Source of the DNA: Hybos culiciformis
Lineage: Eukaryota; Arthropoda; Insecta; Diptera; Hybotidae
Reading direction: 5' to 3'
Assembly (NCBI GenBank): GCA_964007475.1
Contig: OZ023274.1
Location: 88,125,213-88,189,212, forward strand
Length of the DNA: 64,000 nucleotides
Part shown: positions 1-12,010 of the stretch, piece by piece
How positions within the stretch are numbered: position 1 is the first letter of the stretch
Layout: every line of letters starts with the position of its first letter
The notes under the pieces: model-generated
What the model was told of the DNA's origin: nothing
The model's database searches: none
Seen by the model: only the letters and a program-made list of their open reading frames with translations
Position numbers and translations under genes: made by a program

Positions 1-35
1 TATTGACACCAATGGGATCAGAAGCTAGATATGAC

Positions 36-112
36 CATTGATTAGGAATATTAAAAATTATCAGTTTCATACAACTTTTTTTTTTGTATTTTAATTTGTA
101 TTCTTAATCAAT
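36..112. mobile_element. Deletion remnant of palindromic MITE (same family as 32235-32446)
   Basis: The left end begins CATTGATTAGGAATA and the right end is TATTCTTAATCAAT, an imperfect inverted pair. The inner motif TTCATACAAC followed by a T-run and GTATTTT also occurs in the complete MITE at 32235-32446. I infer an internally deleted, diverged copy. No clear target duplication is visible. Confidence 0.4.
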
Positions 113-275
113 CAAATAACTTAAAAAATATTCAAAAACTAAAATTAAATATATTTGTTACATACACAATAAAAACTAAAAGATTTTAATGCGTTGGGGA
201 TCGTTATGTTGTATTTAGTGCTATAGAATTTAGATCACTAAATGGAGTATTATATGCGTCAATACACATGCAATC

Positions 276-380
276 ATTTAGATGCATCTGCGTAAATAAT
301 GAAAAAATTTAGATGCATCAGCGTATATAATGAAAAAATTTAGATGCATCAGCGTAAATAATGAAATCATTTAGATGTTT
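276..380. repeat. 32-bp minisatellite, about 3.3 copies
   Basis: The core TTTAGATGCATCAGCGTAAA recurs every 32 bp with single-base variants, and a last partial copy reads TTTAGATGTTTCG. The whole cluster recurs at 810-914 as part of the 534-bp duplication. Confidence 0.85.
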
Positions 381-564
381 CGTATTGAATATTACGTAAT
401 ACCTAAACAAACATAATATCTCTCACAATATTTCAATACAGCCAAATACACAAAAAAAAAATGAGAAAAAATGAGAAGAAAGAATATTCTCTCTTTGCAA
501 CTACCTCTCCCTACGCATTAAAACAGTATATTGGATATGTAAACAAAATTTGTTATACAACTCG

Positions 565-674
565 TTCTGTATTTACACAAAAATACATTGACACTTGTCA
601 ATTTATATCACTCGACCTTCGGTCTCGTGATATAAGTATTGACTCGTGTCAATGTATTTTTGTGTATACAGAAC
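565..674. repeat. Hairpin in tandem unit 1
   Basis: The left arm (about 565-594) ends ACAAAAATACATTGACAC and the right arm (about 646-674) is its reverse complement. An inner pair, ATATCAC and GTGATAT, encloses the loop TCGACCTTCGGTCTC. It could be a fold-back MITE amplified with the tandem unit. Confidence 0.75.
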
Positions 675-809
675 TCTTAATTAATAACAAATTTAGTTTA
701 CATATACAATAATCTACTATTAATGCGTTGGGGATCGTTATGTTGTATTTAGTGCTATAGAATTTAGATCACTAAATGGAGTATTATATGCGTCAATAAA
801 CATGCAATC

Positions 810-914
810 ATTTAGATGCATCAGCGTAAATAATGAAAAAATTTAGATGCATCAGCGTATATAATGAAAAAATTTAGATGCATCAGCGTAAATAATGAAA
901 TCATTTAGATGTTT
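810..914. repeat. 32-bp minisatellite, second cluster
   Basis: Second copy of the cluster at 276-380, with the same 32-bp period and the same partial last unit. Confidence 0.85.
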
Positions 915-1098
915 CGTATTGAATATTACGTAATACCTAAACAAACATAATATCTCTCACAATATTTCAATACAGCCAAATACACAAAAAAAAAATGAGA
1001 AAAAATGAGAAGAAAGAATATTCTCTCTTTGCAACTACCTCTCCCTACGCATTAAAACAGTATATTGGATATGTAAACAAAATTTGTTATACAACTCG

Positions 1099-1208
1099 TT
1101 CTGTATTTACACAAAAATACATTGACACTTGTCAATTTATATCACTCGACCTTCGGTCTCGTGATATAAGTATTGACTCGTGTCAATGTATTTTTGTGTA
1201 TACAGAAC
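1099..1208. repeat. Hairpin in tandem unit 2
   Basis: Copy of the 565-674 hairpin, offset by 534 bp, with the same outer arms and CTTCGG-containing loop. Confidence 0.75.
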
Positions 1209-1254
1209 TCTTAATAATTAACAAATTTAGTTTACTTATACAATAATCTACTAT

Positions 1255-4200
1255 TATTCATTCATGCTTGTAAATATTATAACATTAGAATAGCTAAAAT
1301 TAATTTTACAAAAATGTTCAACCTAGTTCTAATATTTTGCAATTAGCAGTCAATATCAAAATATTGTCTTCTTTTGAAAGATTTCCGTACATAAAAAATA
1401 AAAAAAAATTCAACAATTTTTAAAAATAAAATTACATAAAAATATGTATTTAATATATATGTAGGCATATAAAAAAAAAAATAAAAATAATATTTGTTTT
1501 ACTAGGCCGAATTTAATAATTTATCACTAGTTATTTAATAAATTATTACTTTTGTAACTTTAATTGCAGATTTAACAAAGTTTTGTTTATCAATTTATAA
1601 TAATGTAAAAAACATCACATGTTTTATTTTTATTTTTTTTAAATTAAATATTAATAAAAAAATTTCCCGAAATCAAAAAAATCATATTTTGAAAAATATT
1701 TTATTTTGTACATTTAATTTTGGATAAAAAATAAATATAAATAACAAAATTGAAATTTATAAATGAAACCGATGCATATTTAAGTTTTAGATACAAATAT
1801 ACTGTTAAGAGTCATTTTAATAGTAAACTTATAAATTTCAATAAAATGGATAACTATAACTTGAACGACTTACAGTGGGGTTAACGCGTCTTTGTCGGAA
1901 TTTATACAATAAATAACCCTCTTACCTGATTTTAGAAAAAGGAAAAACTATTGCTTGCTTAATAATGCTTAATGTTGTAAATTAAGTTTCTTTTCTTAGT
2001 TTTTTTAGTTATATAAATTCTTATTTATGTATTCATACTTATTATAATCTTGAACTTAGAAGCCTTTCTCTGCATTACACTTAAATATGTGTGTAAACTA
2101 ATATTACATCCATAATATAATTAGGAAAAAAAAACTATATATAATTGAAAGCTTATGCTAAAATCGACACTAATCTCTTTATGTACACATTTTCTGTTAA
2201 TCACCAAATTAAATTGTTAAAGTAATGTTTTTAATCAAAATTGTAACCAGCAATTCTTATTAAAATTTTAAACTACATACCGAATACGTTTTAAATTCAG
2301 CCTATTATATAGTTTTAATAATAACTACTTAAGTAATTTTTCTATTATTATTGTACCAAATTCATTGACTATAAATTTTTATTATTATTGCCATTTATTG
2401 CTAAATTTTTCAAATTGGAATATTTTTCTTTTTATTTCAAAATAAAAAAAAAAGGCCTAATCAAATTTTTATTGCCATTTTCAAACAATTTTCCGTACTA
2501 TCAAAAATAAATGATAAAAATAAGGGTTGTTTATGTTGAAATTCCAAATGATTTTTAAATATATGGATTGGCATGTCACTATAAAATTGCTATTATTTCT
2601 ATTTTATTTAATGTAGGTATTGTGAAATAAAATTAAAAAATCCTAGTACAGGTTAATTATAGAATTTCAGGCTACTAAAGCTTACTTAAAAAACATTATA
2701 ATGCATCCTATAACTTTAAATTTTATTATATATTAGAAACTTTTAGCTTTTAGAGTCAAAATTTACTAATTTTGGAAACACTATTATATAATTAAAGCTT
2801 ATAATGTGTATTATTAAGCTTAATATCCTTAAACAGAGATAGAGGTAGTCAATGATTTTTGTTTGGTAAAAAAACGTTTTAAAGCTCGTTCCCATTGCCT
2901 TAGTAGATCTTAACCATTTGAAAGTCGGTGTTTTTTGTTCCGTTTTTTTTTTGTAGAAATATTACACAAATTCTGGCCCAAAGTGTAAATCAAACATCCT
3001 GTTAAACTTGAAAATAAGAAATTGATATAAATGAAAATGCTGTGTATTTAGAAACAAAAAGCTTATCAAATCTAAAATGAAAATTTTTTGAATAATATTT
3101 CTTGACCTTTTTTTACTCTGTATCAATTTGCAGTAAATTTTTAAGAGAGGCCCGTCACTTAATAATAATAGAAATAATATTCATGCTGTTTTTATTATAA
3201 TCCCTTTTAATATTGTTTGAAAAAAAATTGTACCTACCTAAGTAAAAATTGGGAAATAAACTATTGACCGAAACAAATTTAAATGTTTTTTTTTTATTTC
3301 AAATTGGAAATCATCATAACATTTCAAAATATGGTCAAAGTTTAGTTTGCAATTTCATAAAAAAGACTAATTTATGTTAAACTACGAATTATTAGTACTA
3401 TTAAATTTTATTTTCCATTAAATTTAGTTAAATCATATCGTGCATATTCTTTTTTGGAAAATATTGATTCTAAAAATTTTAAATTTGAATGTTCAACAAA
3501 ATTTTTGGTCATAATTTAAAAATAGATTGAATTAATACATTTAAAAGTTGCAACAGAATTATGAAAATGTGTCGAAATTAATTCCATTTATTTTAACGTG
3601 CTTAATTGTTAGACCTTCGTAAAAAGAATGTAAAGTAGTGAAACTTTATACCTTCCTGAAGTGGAACTTCCAAAAAAGTGTTCTTCATTTATTATATAAA
3701 GTTTAAACTTTGCTCGTATGTTGGAAGACCGATAATTGTTATTATTTCAATAAATATTTAACAATACAAATTACTACGATAATATTGAACAGTCGTTATT
3801 GTGCGTATATCCTTTGGTTTTGTAAATTTAACCAAAAATATTTTTTGATTAGAATTTATTGAATTTAATCATAAATATATCTATAAAATAAAAGAGTTTA
3901 AATAATAATCGAAATTTTTCTTTGACCCTTTATATACCTAAAGTTTAGTTTAGTCCATAAAATTTTTTTTTATTATTATTGTAATGCGAAAATTATGCTT
4001 CGATTTAATTTTAAATTAGATTTTAGGTTTTCATACATACTTCGAAATAAGTTAAAAGATAAGAATAAAATTACCTTATTTTACATATGTTTCTAATCTT
4101 AAAAACAAATTGTTTTATAAGAATAATTTTATTTTGATTTCGGATAAGACGATAAATAATGTTATTGCAATCGAGGTAATTTAACAGCATAGAATTAAGA

Positions 4201-6902
4201 ATAGAAATAGAATTTAAGATCCAGGCTTTAGAAAAATTGCTAGCTTTTAATTCATTTTTCTTTTCTGAGATCGTTTTAATGTTTTTTGCTAGTTCGCTTG
4301 AAACTAGTCAAATGATTTATGTAGTTTTTCACCTTCATTTTAATAAAAGTAAATTATATTTATTCAAAAACATATCAGTGACCAAATGTGGCCCCTGCTC
4401 CATTTATGAGGTACTGTTGCAAACATTTATTCAAGAATCAAAAATCAAGCTGATTCTTCTAGACAAATTTTTCCAGGCCAACTAACATTGATTTAATGCG
4501 TTTGATATTTAGAGTATAGACAGATTATGTATTCAATCAATTTTTAACAGATTGTAGTCATTGGCAGCACCAGCAGGCAAATATCATCCTTTTTTAATGG
4601 GCAGTTGTTTTATTTTATGTAATAATTTAAATCTAAAAATCCTTTATATCCTTTTTTTTTAAACATTAATAGGGTTAGTGCGCTTTAAATAGAAATTTCT
4701 TAATTTCATATTATTGAATTGTAAAATTTATACGCGAAGAAAAATATATTGGTTCCTACATATGTAGTTATATAAAAATAAAAATTTCGAAAAACAAAAT
4801 TATCGAAAAAATATATTAAAATTTTTAGTTTTTAAGCTAATTCCTTGGTGAAGTTTAATCTTCGGTTGGTATTGACTTATAACAAAAACCAAAAACTATA
4901 CACATAACATATTAAAATTAACATGGCTAGTTCTCTTTTTGACAAAATAAATTATACGATCAGATCAATGCTTATTCAGCGACAGTTTTATGTTCTCAAA
5001 AGTCATTGTAGAGCTATCGATAATGTTCCGAAAAATTTAAAAGATTAAACACTTGACTAGCAGACAGAACTTCTTGCGAAGCTATACTTTTCGGTGAAGT
5101 CATAAATTGATTAAAAATAGAAACTCATAAAAATTCCTCTAAATCTGAATAGTTAATTTTAATTTCTTTATAAAAACAGATGTATAAATTATGATTTTAT
5201 TTTGATTGCATAATATTTTTAAAAAAGGAAAGACAAAAAAAAACAAGATTTTCCCCATATGACTTTGATTCCCACGCATTCCTACCAATGAAACCTAAAA
5301 AAGGTGCATCAAAATGTTATGAAAAAAAAATTTTTTTTTTTTTTACATAATAATTTTACAAATTCACCCTTTGCATTCACTTTTCTTTTTATATTTACAT
5401 GGAAAAAAAAAATAAAATAAAAATGCACGGTTAAATTGAAATTTTAACAAAAATCGAAATTGAAAGGGTAATATTAGATTTTCATAAATTTTGATTTCTT
5501 TTTATTTTTTTTTAGAGAAAACAAATGCATATTGACTTTGTAAATTCACTTTTTTTGTTTAACTATTTTTGAACGAAATAATTTGAGGAGTCATTAGAGT
5601 AAGAGTTGTTGTTATATGTTATATTAAATCAAAAATAATATAGATTTAAAGAATATTATTTCTGCATTGTTCATTTCATATTTATACCTTTGAAATAATT
5701 ACTGAGATAATACAAAGCATAAATCTGATTTCCCAAACTCAAATATTTCTACTAAAGTAAGTTCCCGGTAATTTTATCTGTCAAAAAAGTATAATTGAAT
5801 TTAATGGAATTAGGGCATTTTTAACACTTAATCAATTTTAAGTTAGTTTATGACTCATTTTATGACTTTGGGATTATTTTCATGACACAAATTAAGAGTT
5901 CACTGAAAATAAGTTTAGTGAGTTTTTACAGAAAGAAAGTGATTTTGTTTATTCACAACATTGCAAATAGTATTATCAATTTAATTTCCTCTCATATGAT
6001 GTCAATAATATAGTCAATATATAATTGCTAAGATAAAAGAGTAAGATCACACAATGTGTTGAGAAAATGGAAAATTCATTGAACTCTTTTTCATCTTAAT
6101 TCAATTTCAATAGTAAAATTAAAGAGTTGCATTATTATGCACCAATAAATTAAAAAAATTTGGATGTAACATGTGTAAAGGAAGTTCGTACTTTATTCCA
6201 AAAACAAAAAAAAAGTTTCTAAGGATTCATGGGAAATGTTTTGTACGATAACAAAAAAGAAAATTTTAAAGGATATTGACATAATACATATTTGAAAAAT
6301 GTCATCAGGTACCTAAATTATGTATATAGTATAGCAATATTGTCAAAATATGATTAATCACATTTTTGTATATAGTAGGTTTGAATGTACATTAAATAAT
6401 TATTTTTATTATTCAAAAGAATAACTATCTGTATAAGTAAGCTAAAACCATCATATTTTAATATTGATATAAAAATAAACTTCTCTGGAATTAAATTTAT
6501 TTGTAATTATTATATTTCTGTGAATTAATTGAACAGACAATAAAAAATTAATATTTTCTTTTTTATATATATACCTATATATTATGCATAGTACCTTCAT
6601 AGTTAGTAATTATATAAATATAAAAGTAAATGATATTGCACTTGCATATAATAAACATGCTGTATTTTACTACATAATTCCTTGCTTATTTTCAACATTT
6701 CGTATAAAAACTAAAAATACTTTAAAATAAAATTTAAAAATTTTTGTTATTAAACAAAATCAAAACTTAAAATCGAGCTAAAATAATCCAAACAAAAAAT
6801 TAATTCTTATAAATAAAAAAAGCTAGATTTTTGCTTCAAATTATCAATGTTCTATTTTATATATTTTTAATTTGATTAATCGAATTTTAGCCACATATTT
6901 AT
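1255..6902. other. Gene-free AT-rich DNA
   Basis: No open frame longer than 82 codons and no recognisable protein, RNA gene or terminal-repeat element. It contains homopolymer A/T runs and simple AT tracts only. It could be intergenic or intronic. Confidence 0.6.
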
Positions 6903-7158
6903 CGTCTGCTGAGAAATGAAACAACGTATGACATTTATACGTCATTATTTGACAATAGCACCATTCGATTCCTCGTACTCGATTTTATAAGTACAACTAC
7001 TTTGCAATATTCTTAATGTTGATTAAAATGTGTTTTTTAGATGAAAATTGTACGCTACTTGATATTTTTTCATACATTTTTTTAATTTTCAAATCTTTAA
7101 ATTCAAATTACTCGAAACTATACTTTTCATTATACGTTTTTTCATTTCTCAGCAGACG
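6903..7158. mobile_element. MITE A, complete copy (256 bp)
   Basis: The ends are inverted repeats of about 27 bp: CGTCTGCTGAGAAATGAAAC at the left, with its near-exact reverse complement at the right, ending CAGCAGACG. TTAT flanks both sides (6899-6902 and 7159-7162), a likely 4-bp target duplication. There is no coding capacity. An inverted second copy starts at 8514 and carries gypsy-1, so this copy serves as the reference empty site. Confidence 0.85.
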
Positions 7159-8513
7159 TTATATAGTGAAGTTATTATTGTTTCTTATAGCTTTAATATG
7201 CCTTTATCACTGGGACGTTACATTTTAAGCTCAGTAAGCACATACTTTAAATATTCATTATATCTAAATGTTCAAATAATAATTAATGTCAGGGGACGAC
7301 ATTTAGGTAACTCCTACCACATTGCATTTATTTTATTTCTTCCTATTTAATCCTAATAATAATTTATTAATTACTTCGTAAATAATTTTAACCTTAAATT
7401 TGTGTGTTGTGTAATACATAATTACATATGCGAACAGATTTTCTTCAAATATAAGTAATTTCTAATTTGTATTTGCTTTAAAAAAAAAGTGCAATTACTT
7501 TCTGAAATAATTGCGTAGAATATGTCAATCGAATAAAAAATTATGTTAATAATAGATTAAAATTGTATGAGACATTACATTATCATATTCGGTAAAATTA
7601 AAACTATATAAGTTCTAACGTGAAAATCGTATGTTGGTCGACTACGTATTCCCTACAAATTGTTATAAAACTGAGAGAATTATGATTTTAAGAATAGAAT
7701 TTTGATTAAGTATATATTCATCAAGATAAATTAAATAATTTTGTAATAAAATAACCTCAAAAAAAGCCTCAAAAACAAATCTAACAATTAGATTGGAATG
7801 TTCAATTGATGTATAAAGATCCGGATTTCATAAATTTGGTTATAATAGCTTTACTATTTGTTATACTTTGTTATACTTAAATACAACATTCAAATACTGT
7901 AATTTAATTGAATTGTGAATTAAAAAGTGATCAACAACGGAGAAGATTTTCGTTTGCTTGAACCGATTATATAATTTTGATTGATTGAAGAGAATTTTTG
8001 AGGAATATACGAAAAAAATTATCAATATTACACGTTAAAATAATGTGGTCAAAATTGATGATAAAAATATAGTAAAATATAATAAATTATGTCAAATTTT
8101 TATATATTTTCTTTAATGATTATTATATAAAATATTAGTAAAATTATATAAAAATGAATTAACTTCATATATCATCAGTTTGTAATAAAATTACTATTTT
8201 ATTGACAATAAATTTTTTATCAGTAGTTAGAAAAAACATATAGTATGTACATAATGTATTTATGTAATAAAGAATGATTTGAATTTTTTTATATTACTTT
8301 TGGTTGTGAAAACTCTTTTAACACTTTTAGGCATACTTAATTGTCACAAATGTCTATTCTTAAGAATTAGTTTAATTAATCCTTAATTAAGTTTTAAATT
8401 TAAAAAAAACCTATTGATTATTTTTCTTATTGTATAAAATTCTTCCACATATCAGTATTCTGGTGAGCCTTTTCAAACATATGTATTTAATAACAACTAA
8501 ATCATGACTAAAT
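7159..8513. other. Gene-free AT-rich spacer
   Basis: Non-coding DNA between the two inverted MITE A copies. I see no element ends or genes. Confidence 0.55.
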
Positions 8514-8701
8514 CGTCTGATGAGAAATGAAACAATGTATAATGAAAAGTATAGTTTCGAGTAATTTGAGTTTAAAGATTTGAAAATTAAAAAAACGTAT
8601 GCAAAAATATCAAGTAACGTAAAATTTTCATCTAAAAAACACATTTTAATCAACATTAAGAATATTGCAAAATAGTTGTACTTATAAAATCGAGTACAAG
8701 G

Positions 8702-9317
8702 TGTAGTGATATTGTTATCACTAACGTTAAAATCAAACTAAATTTATAAAAATTTTAATTATTTTTTGAACCCAAAAAATTTATATTTTAAATAAGAATT
8801 ACTGTAAAGTATAATTAATTTGATTGGGCAACCAATCATATTAGGACATAGTAAACTATTTCATATTACATAAGAAAATTAATTATATAAACTAAATTGT
8901 ATATAATATTTGTATATAGAATATAAGAAATTTAGTACATAAGATTTTGTATAAATAAGATTGAAATTAGAAAATTAAATCAGATTCTTACCAAATCTCA
9001 TCTTTCTATAAACGGCTTCCCTGAGCTATACAATACAGGTAAGATAGCTTTCCGAGCAATATAATACAGATAACCGGCTGAATACAGCCAAAACGAAAGC
9101 GCGTCCCGCTCTAATAGGACATACGGCTGAATACAGCCTAGACAATAGGATCTCCATAATGACATGCTAGTGGTCATTATGGAATAGGGAATTCAATAGG
9201 CCTTAGAAGTCTTGGACAACATAGATGTCCAACCCATGATCCATGATTATAAATAATTATACAGAAGAAAGTAAAATAAACAATTCCTATAAATGAGTAA
9301 ACATTTTTTCCTTTACA
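8702..9317 (+). repeat. 5' LTR of gypsy-1 (616 bp)
   Basis: It begins TGTAGTGAT, ends CCTTTACA and is directly followed by the primer-binding site. 8702 to about 9243 matches the 3' LTR except one A/G difference (ATACAGATAACC against ATACGGATAACC); the last ~75 bp are strongly diverged. It contains an 11-bp hairpin at 9153-9183 (TCCATAATGAC and its complement) and a shorter one at TTGGACA/TGTCCAA. TATAAATA and AATAAA motifs are present, but I cannot fix U3, R and U5. Confidence 0.92.
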
Positions 9318-9331
9318 TGGCGATCCTGCCC
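9318..9331 (+). other. Primer-binding site of gypsy-1
   Basis: TGGCGATCCTGCCC starts at the first base after the LTR. The leading TGG is complementary to a tRNA CCA end. The rest resembles, but does not equal, the tRNA-Arg-type site TGGCGACCGTGAC of mdg1/412 elements, so the primer is unassigned. Confidence 0.7.
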
Positions 9332-10156
9332 AACGACAACAACAAAATCAACAACAACAACAAGACACAACGCAAAACAATACTAGACGAAATAAGAAGA
9401 ATCAAACAAGACCGACATTTACACAAAACTTCAACAAAAATAACCAAAATGTTTAACAAGAACCTTAAACACATACAAAACGCAAAAAATTTAAAATAAA
9501 ATTGTCAAAAAAAAAAAAAAAACAAAAATTTTAAATATTAAATTATAAAATTATAAAATATTTAATTGTAAAACAGAAATAATGAATAAATACAAAAATT
9601 TTACTTAATTATTAGTATTATAAATTACCATAAGAAAAAATTTCCAAATGTTAAACCTTATAAAAATTAAGAATATTACTCAAGAATACCCCAAAGAATT
9701 CTAAGAATTATTACGAATATAAAACTATATTATGAATACCCCGATATTCAAATAAAATTTATTATCAAAAAAAAAAAAAAAAAAAAGAACACTTGTCTAT
9801 CAAAATAATTCTACCTAGATATTTTACAAAAAAAAAAAATATATAAAAGAGATAAAAATTTTTGCATACCGTACCAATACATTTCAAAAAAAAAGAAAAG
9901 ATGTTAATATTAAAATTGCATTAAAATTTAGCAAAGACCCTAAAAAATATTTTTCAATACCCTATTAACAAATTAATGAATAACCCAAATATATTTAATG
10001 ATTTTAAATAATTATCATAGGAAGCAACAAAATTATACCCTATTAAAAAATTAATAAAACCTAAAAAATTTTTTTCTGTCCCTCTATGATTAAATTATCA
10101 ATTAAAAATATTTTTCGGTTTAATTCAAATTTTGCACACAAGAATTTTTTCATAGC
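9332..10156 (+). other. Gypsy-1 leader, no gene
   Basis: Very A-rich untranslated leader between the primer site and gag, with several A-runs. The short frame that starts inside the LTR (9293-9499) crosses the primer site and is low complexity; I do not call it a gene. Confidence 0.6.
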
Positions 10157-11422
10157 ATGACCCTTGAGAAATTCCAAAAAGAAATTGAACAATTAGAAGA
10201 ACTCTACAATAATATAATAAAAACAAAGTTTAATATCTCTGCAGCAAAGGCTGAATTAACTAAGGTAATTTACAACAAATCGCTATTTATAAGCTCTGTT
10301 AGGGAATCAAATTTGAGAACAGGGAAGACAAGTTTAAGAACAGAGTATTCGAAATACGTGACATTAATTAAATCTTACTTGATAGAAATCATAAATAATA
10401 AGATGGATTTTGACATAGCAAATGTAAATAAAATAATCCCATTATTCGAAGGTTCCTATGCTAAATTGCAAGAATTCATAAGCATAACGGAATACATTCA
10501 CGATAATATTAAAGTAGCAGATAGAGAAAAATTAATAAAATTCATTTATAATATAAAATTATCACAAAAGGTGAAAAATCGAATTATAAATGAGACAGAA
10601 CCTACAACACTTGAAAATTTAAAAAAAATTTTAAATAATAATTTCATGAGCACTAGAACCTATACTAAAATACACAACGAAATCGACCAATTAGGAAAGA
10701 ATAGGTCAATATCAGCCACAAAATATGCTGAAAAATTAGAAATGCTAATAAATGAATTAAATATGATACAGTCTAAAAATGAAACAGCTGACGCAAAAGC
10801 TGTAATAATAAAAGTTAATGATAAATTTGCTCTGCAATGCCTTAAGACAAACTTAGTAGAACCCATACAATCAGTCATTTTAGCGGCACAACCAAAAACT
10901 TTTACAGAAGCAATAAAACTTATTTTGGAAATAGATAGTAATAATAATAATAATGATAGTAATAATATAAATACCTACTCAAATCGAAGTAATAGTAGGA
11001 ATAATAACAACAATAATAATAGAAATAATGGTAGAAGAAATTATAATAATAATAGAAATACTAGCAATAATTTTAATAATAACAATAGACCAAGGAATGG
11101 TCATAATAATCATAATAATCATAGTAATCAAAATAATCATAATAATCATAATAATCGTACTAGTAATAATAATATGAACAATAGTAATCATAGATCAAAT
11201 ACTAATCATAACTATAATAGAAATCAGCAACATACGAATTCCACTGACTATTATAGAAATAGAGACTACAATAATTCTCAACCAATTAATAATAACAGGA
11301 ATAATACTTCCTATAATAACAGATATAGTAACAATCGTAGAAACGATGACCAAAATTTTAATAATAGGAACGTTAACCCAATATACCACGAGTCAGTTAT
11401 TTGTCTAGTTCATCGGAAATAA
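10157..11422 (+). CDS. gag: Gag of gypsy-1 (mdg1/412-like)
   Basis: Structural protein of the retrotransposon particle, 421 codons as it stands. Residues about 90-110 contain the I-I-P-x-F-E-G-S...L-x-x-F-I pattern typical of 412/mdg1-type Gags. The N-terminal ~250 residues are otherwise helical and charged. Residues about 258-405 are low complexity, mostly Asn with His, Arg and Ser, and there is no CCHC knuckle, which is usual for this group. The start is the first ATG after the leader (ATGACCCTTGAG). The last ~12 codons probably come from the inserted cargo: if the cargo is removed at the AATATAC repeat, Gag ends after two more codons and the pol frame overlaps it in +1. The ORF has no internal stop, consistent with a young copy. 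Confidence 0.85.
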   Translation: MTLEKFQKEIEQLEELYNNIIKTKFNISAAKAELTKVIYNKSLFISSVRESNLRTGKTSLRTEYSKYVTLIKSYLIEIINNKMDFDIANVNKIIPLFEGSYAKLQEFISITEYIHDNIKVADREKLIKFIYNIKLSQKVKNRIINETEPTTLENLKKILNNNFMSTRTYTKIHNEIDQLGKNRSISATKYAEKLEMLINELNMIQSKNETADAKAVIIKVNDKFALQCLKTNLVEPIQSVILAAQPKTFTEAIKLILEIDSNNNNNDSNNINTYSNRSNSRNNNNNNNRNNGRRNYNNNRNTSNNFNNNNRPRNGHNNHNNHSNQNNHNNHNNRTSNNNMNNSNHRSNTNHNYNRNQQHTNSTDYYRNRDYNNSQPINNNRNNTSYNNRYSNNRRNDDQNFNNRNVNPIYHESVICLVHRK

Positions 11423-11781
11423 AAAACATCATTTGTTAACTAACTTAGTATACTAATGATATGAACACGTTAGCCACAAGGATATATAAAAAGTACGACA
11501 TGGATCGTATATAGGTGACAAATAACTGACATTGCCCATACATCAAGTGCCTTCGAGCTAGTTATTTGTAACCGTAAATTACGACTGAACGTTAGGTATA
11601 CGACAAGCATTAATGTAAAGAATATAGCTGACGTAGCCGTTAGTTATGAAACTAACATATAAGTCAGAATTAAAACTGTCTCCAGGATCAGTTATCAGGC
11701 TGACTACTAAGCTAGTTGTAAATCTTACTTAAATGTCACTTATATGATGGACATCGAAGGACAATTCTATGACTGCCGTCG
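11392..11781. repeat. Left edge of cargo: cluster of short inverted repeats
   Basis: GTCAGTTATTTGTC (11392-11405) and its exact complement GACAAATAACTGAC (11517-11530) form one pair, with GTTCAT/ATGAAC nested inside. Further on, GTTAGTTATGAAACTAAC is a tight hairpin, and AGTTATTTGTAA occurs again near 11562. No protein or RNA family is recognised. Similar motifs recur at the other edge (22180-22790). Confidence 0.55.
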
Positions 11782-12010
11782 ATGTTAATTGTAAAACATA
11801 CTTTAATGTAAGCTGACCATTTTTGTCCTCCTAAGGAGGACCTATTCAGAATATTTTTAGTTTTTCGCAAATATTTCGAAAACGGTGCGTTTTTTACCCA
11901 TTCATATTTTCGAGATATTTGCGAAAAACTAAAAATATTCTGAATAAGCCTTCCTTTTAGGAGGACAAAAATGGTGAGCTTACATTAAAGTATATTTTAC
12001 AATTAACATT
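11782..12010. repeat. 229-bp palindrome (fold-back element)
   Basis: The outer arms are ATGTTAATTGTAAAA and its complement TTTTACAATTAACAT. Matching continues inward through CCATTTTTGTCCTCC / GGAGGACAAAAATGG and TATTCAGAATATTTTTAG / its complement, to a short centre near 11890-11915. Arms are about 100 bp with scattered mismatches. Probably a non-autonomous fold-back MITE. Confidence 0.8.

Larger units (their letters stand above)
187..1254. repeat. Tandem duplication, two 534-bp units
   Basis: 187-720 is repeated at 721-1254 with only a few substitutions and a small change near the 3' end. The stretch before 187 (about 140-186) looks like the degenerate tail of a third unit, so this may be the edge of an array. 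Each unit starts near AATGCGTTGGGGATCG and contains a 32-bp minisatellite and a long hairpin, listed separately. The 83-residue reading frames inside the units have no recognisable protein features and follow from the duplication; I do not call them genes. Confidence 0.9.

Noticed and set aside
461..1246. Two identical 83-codon frames
   Set aside because: Copies of one frame created by the 534-bp duplication; the C-terminal half is the hairpin sequence.
8702..9317. Reading gypsy-1 as two separate half elements misjoined
   Set aside because: AAGG duplication and the exact length match of the split MITE to its twin show one insertion, although a misjoin inside the cargo is still possible.
9293..9499. 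68-codon frame at the 5' LTR end and leader
   Set aside because: It crosses the primer-binding site and is low-complexity Asn/Lys/Thr; not a retroviral leader gene I know.
10660..11389. Minus-strand frames opposite gag (hydrophobic Ile/Ser-rich)
   Set aside because: Shadows of the Asn-rich AAT repeats in gag.
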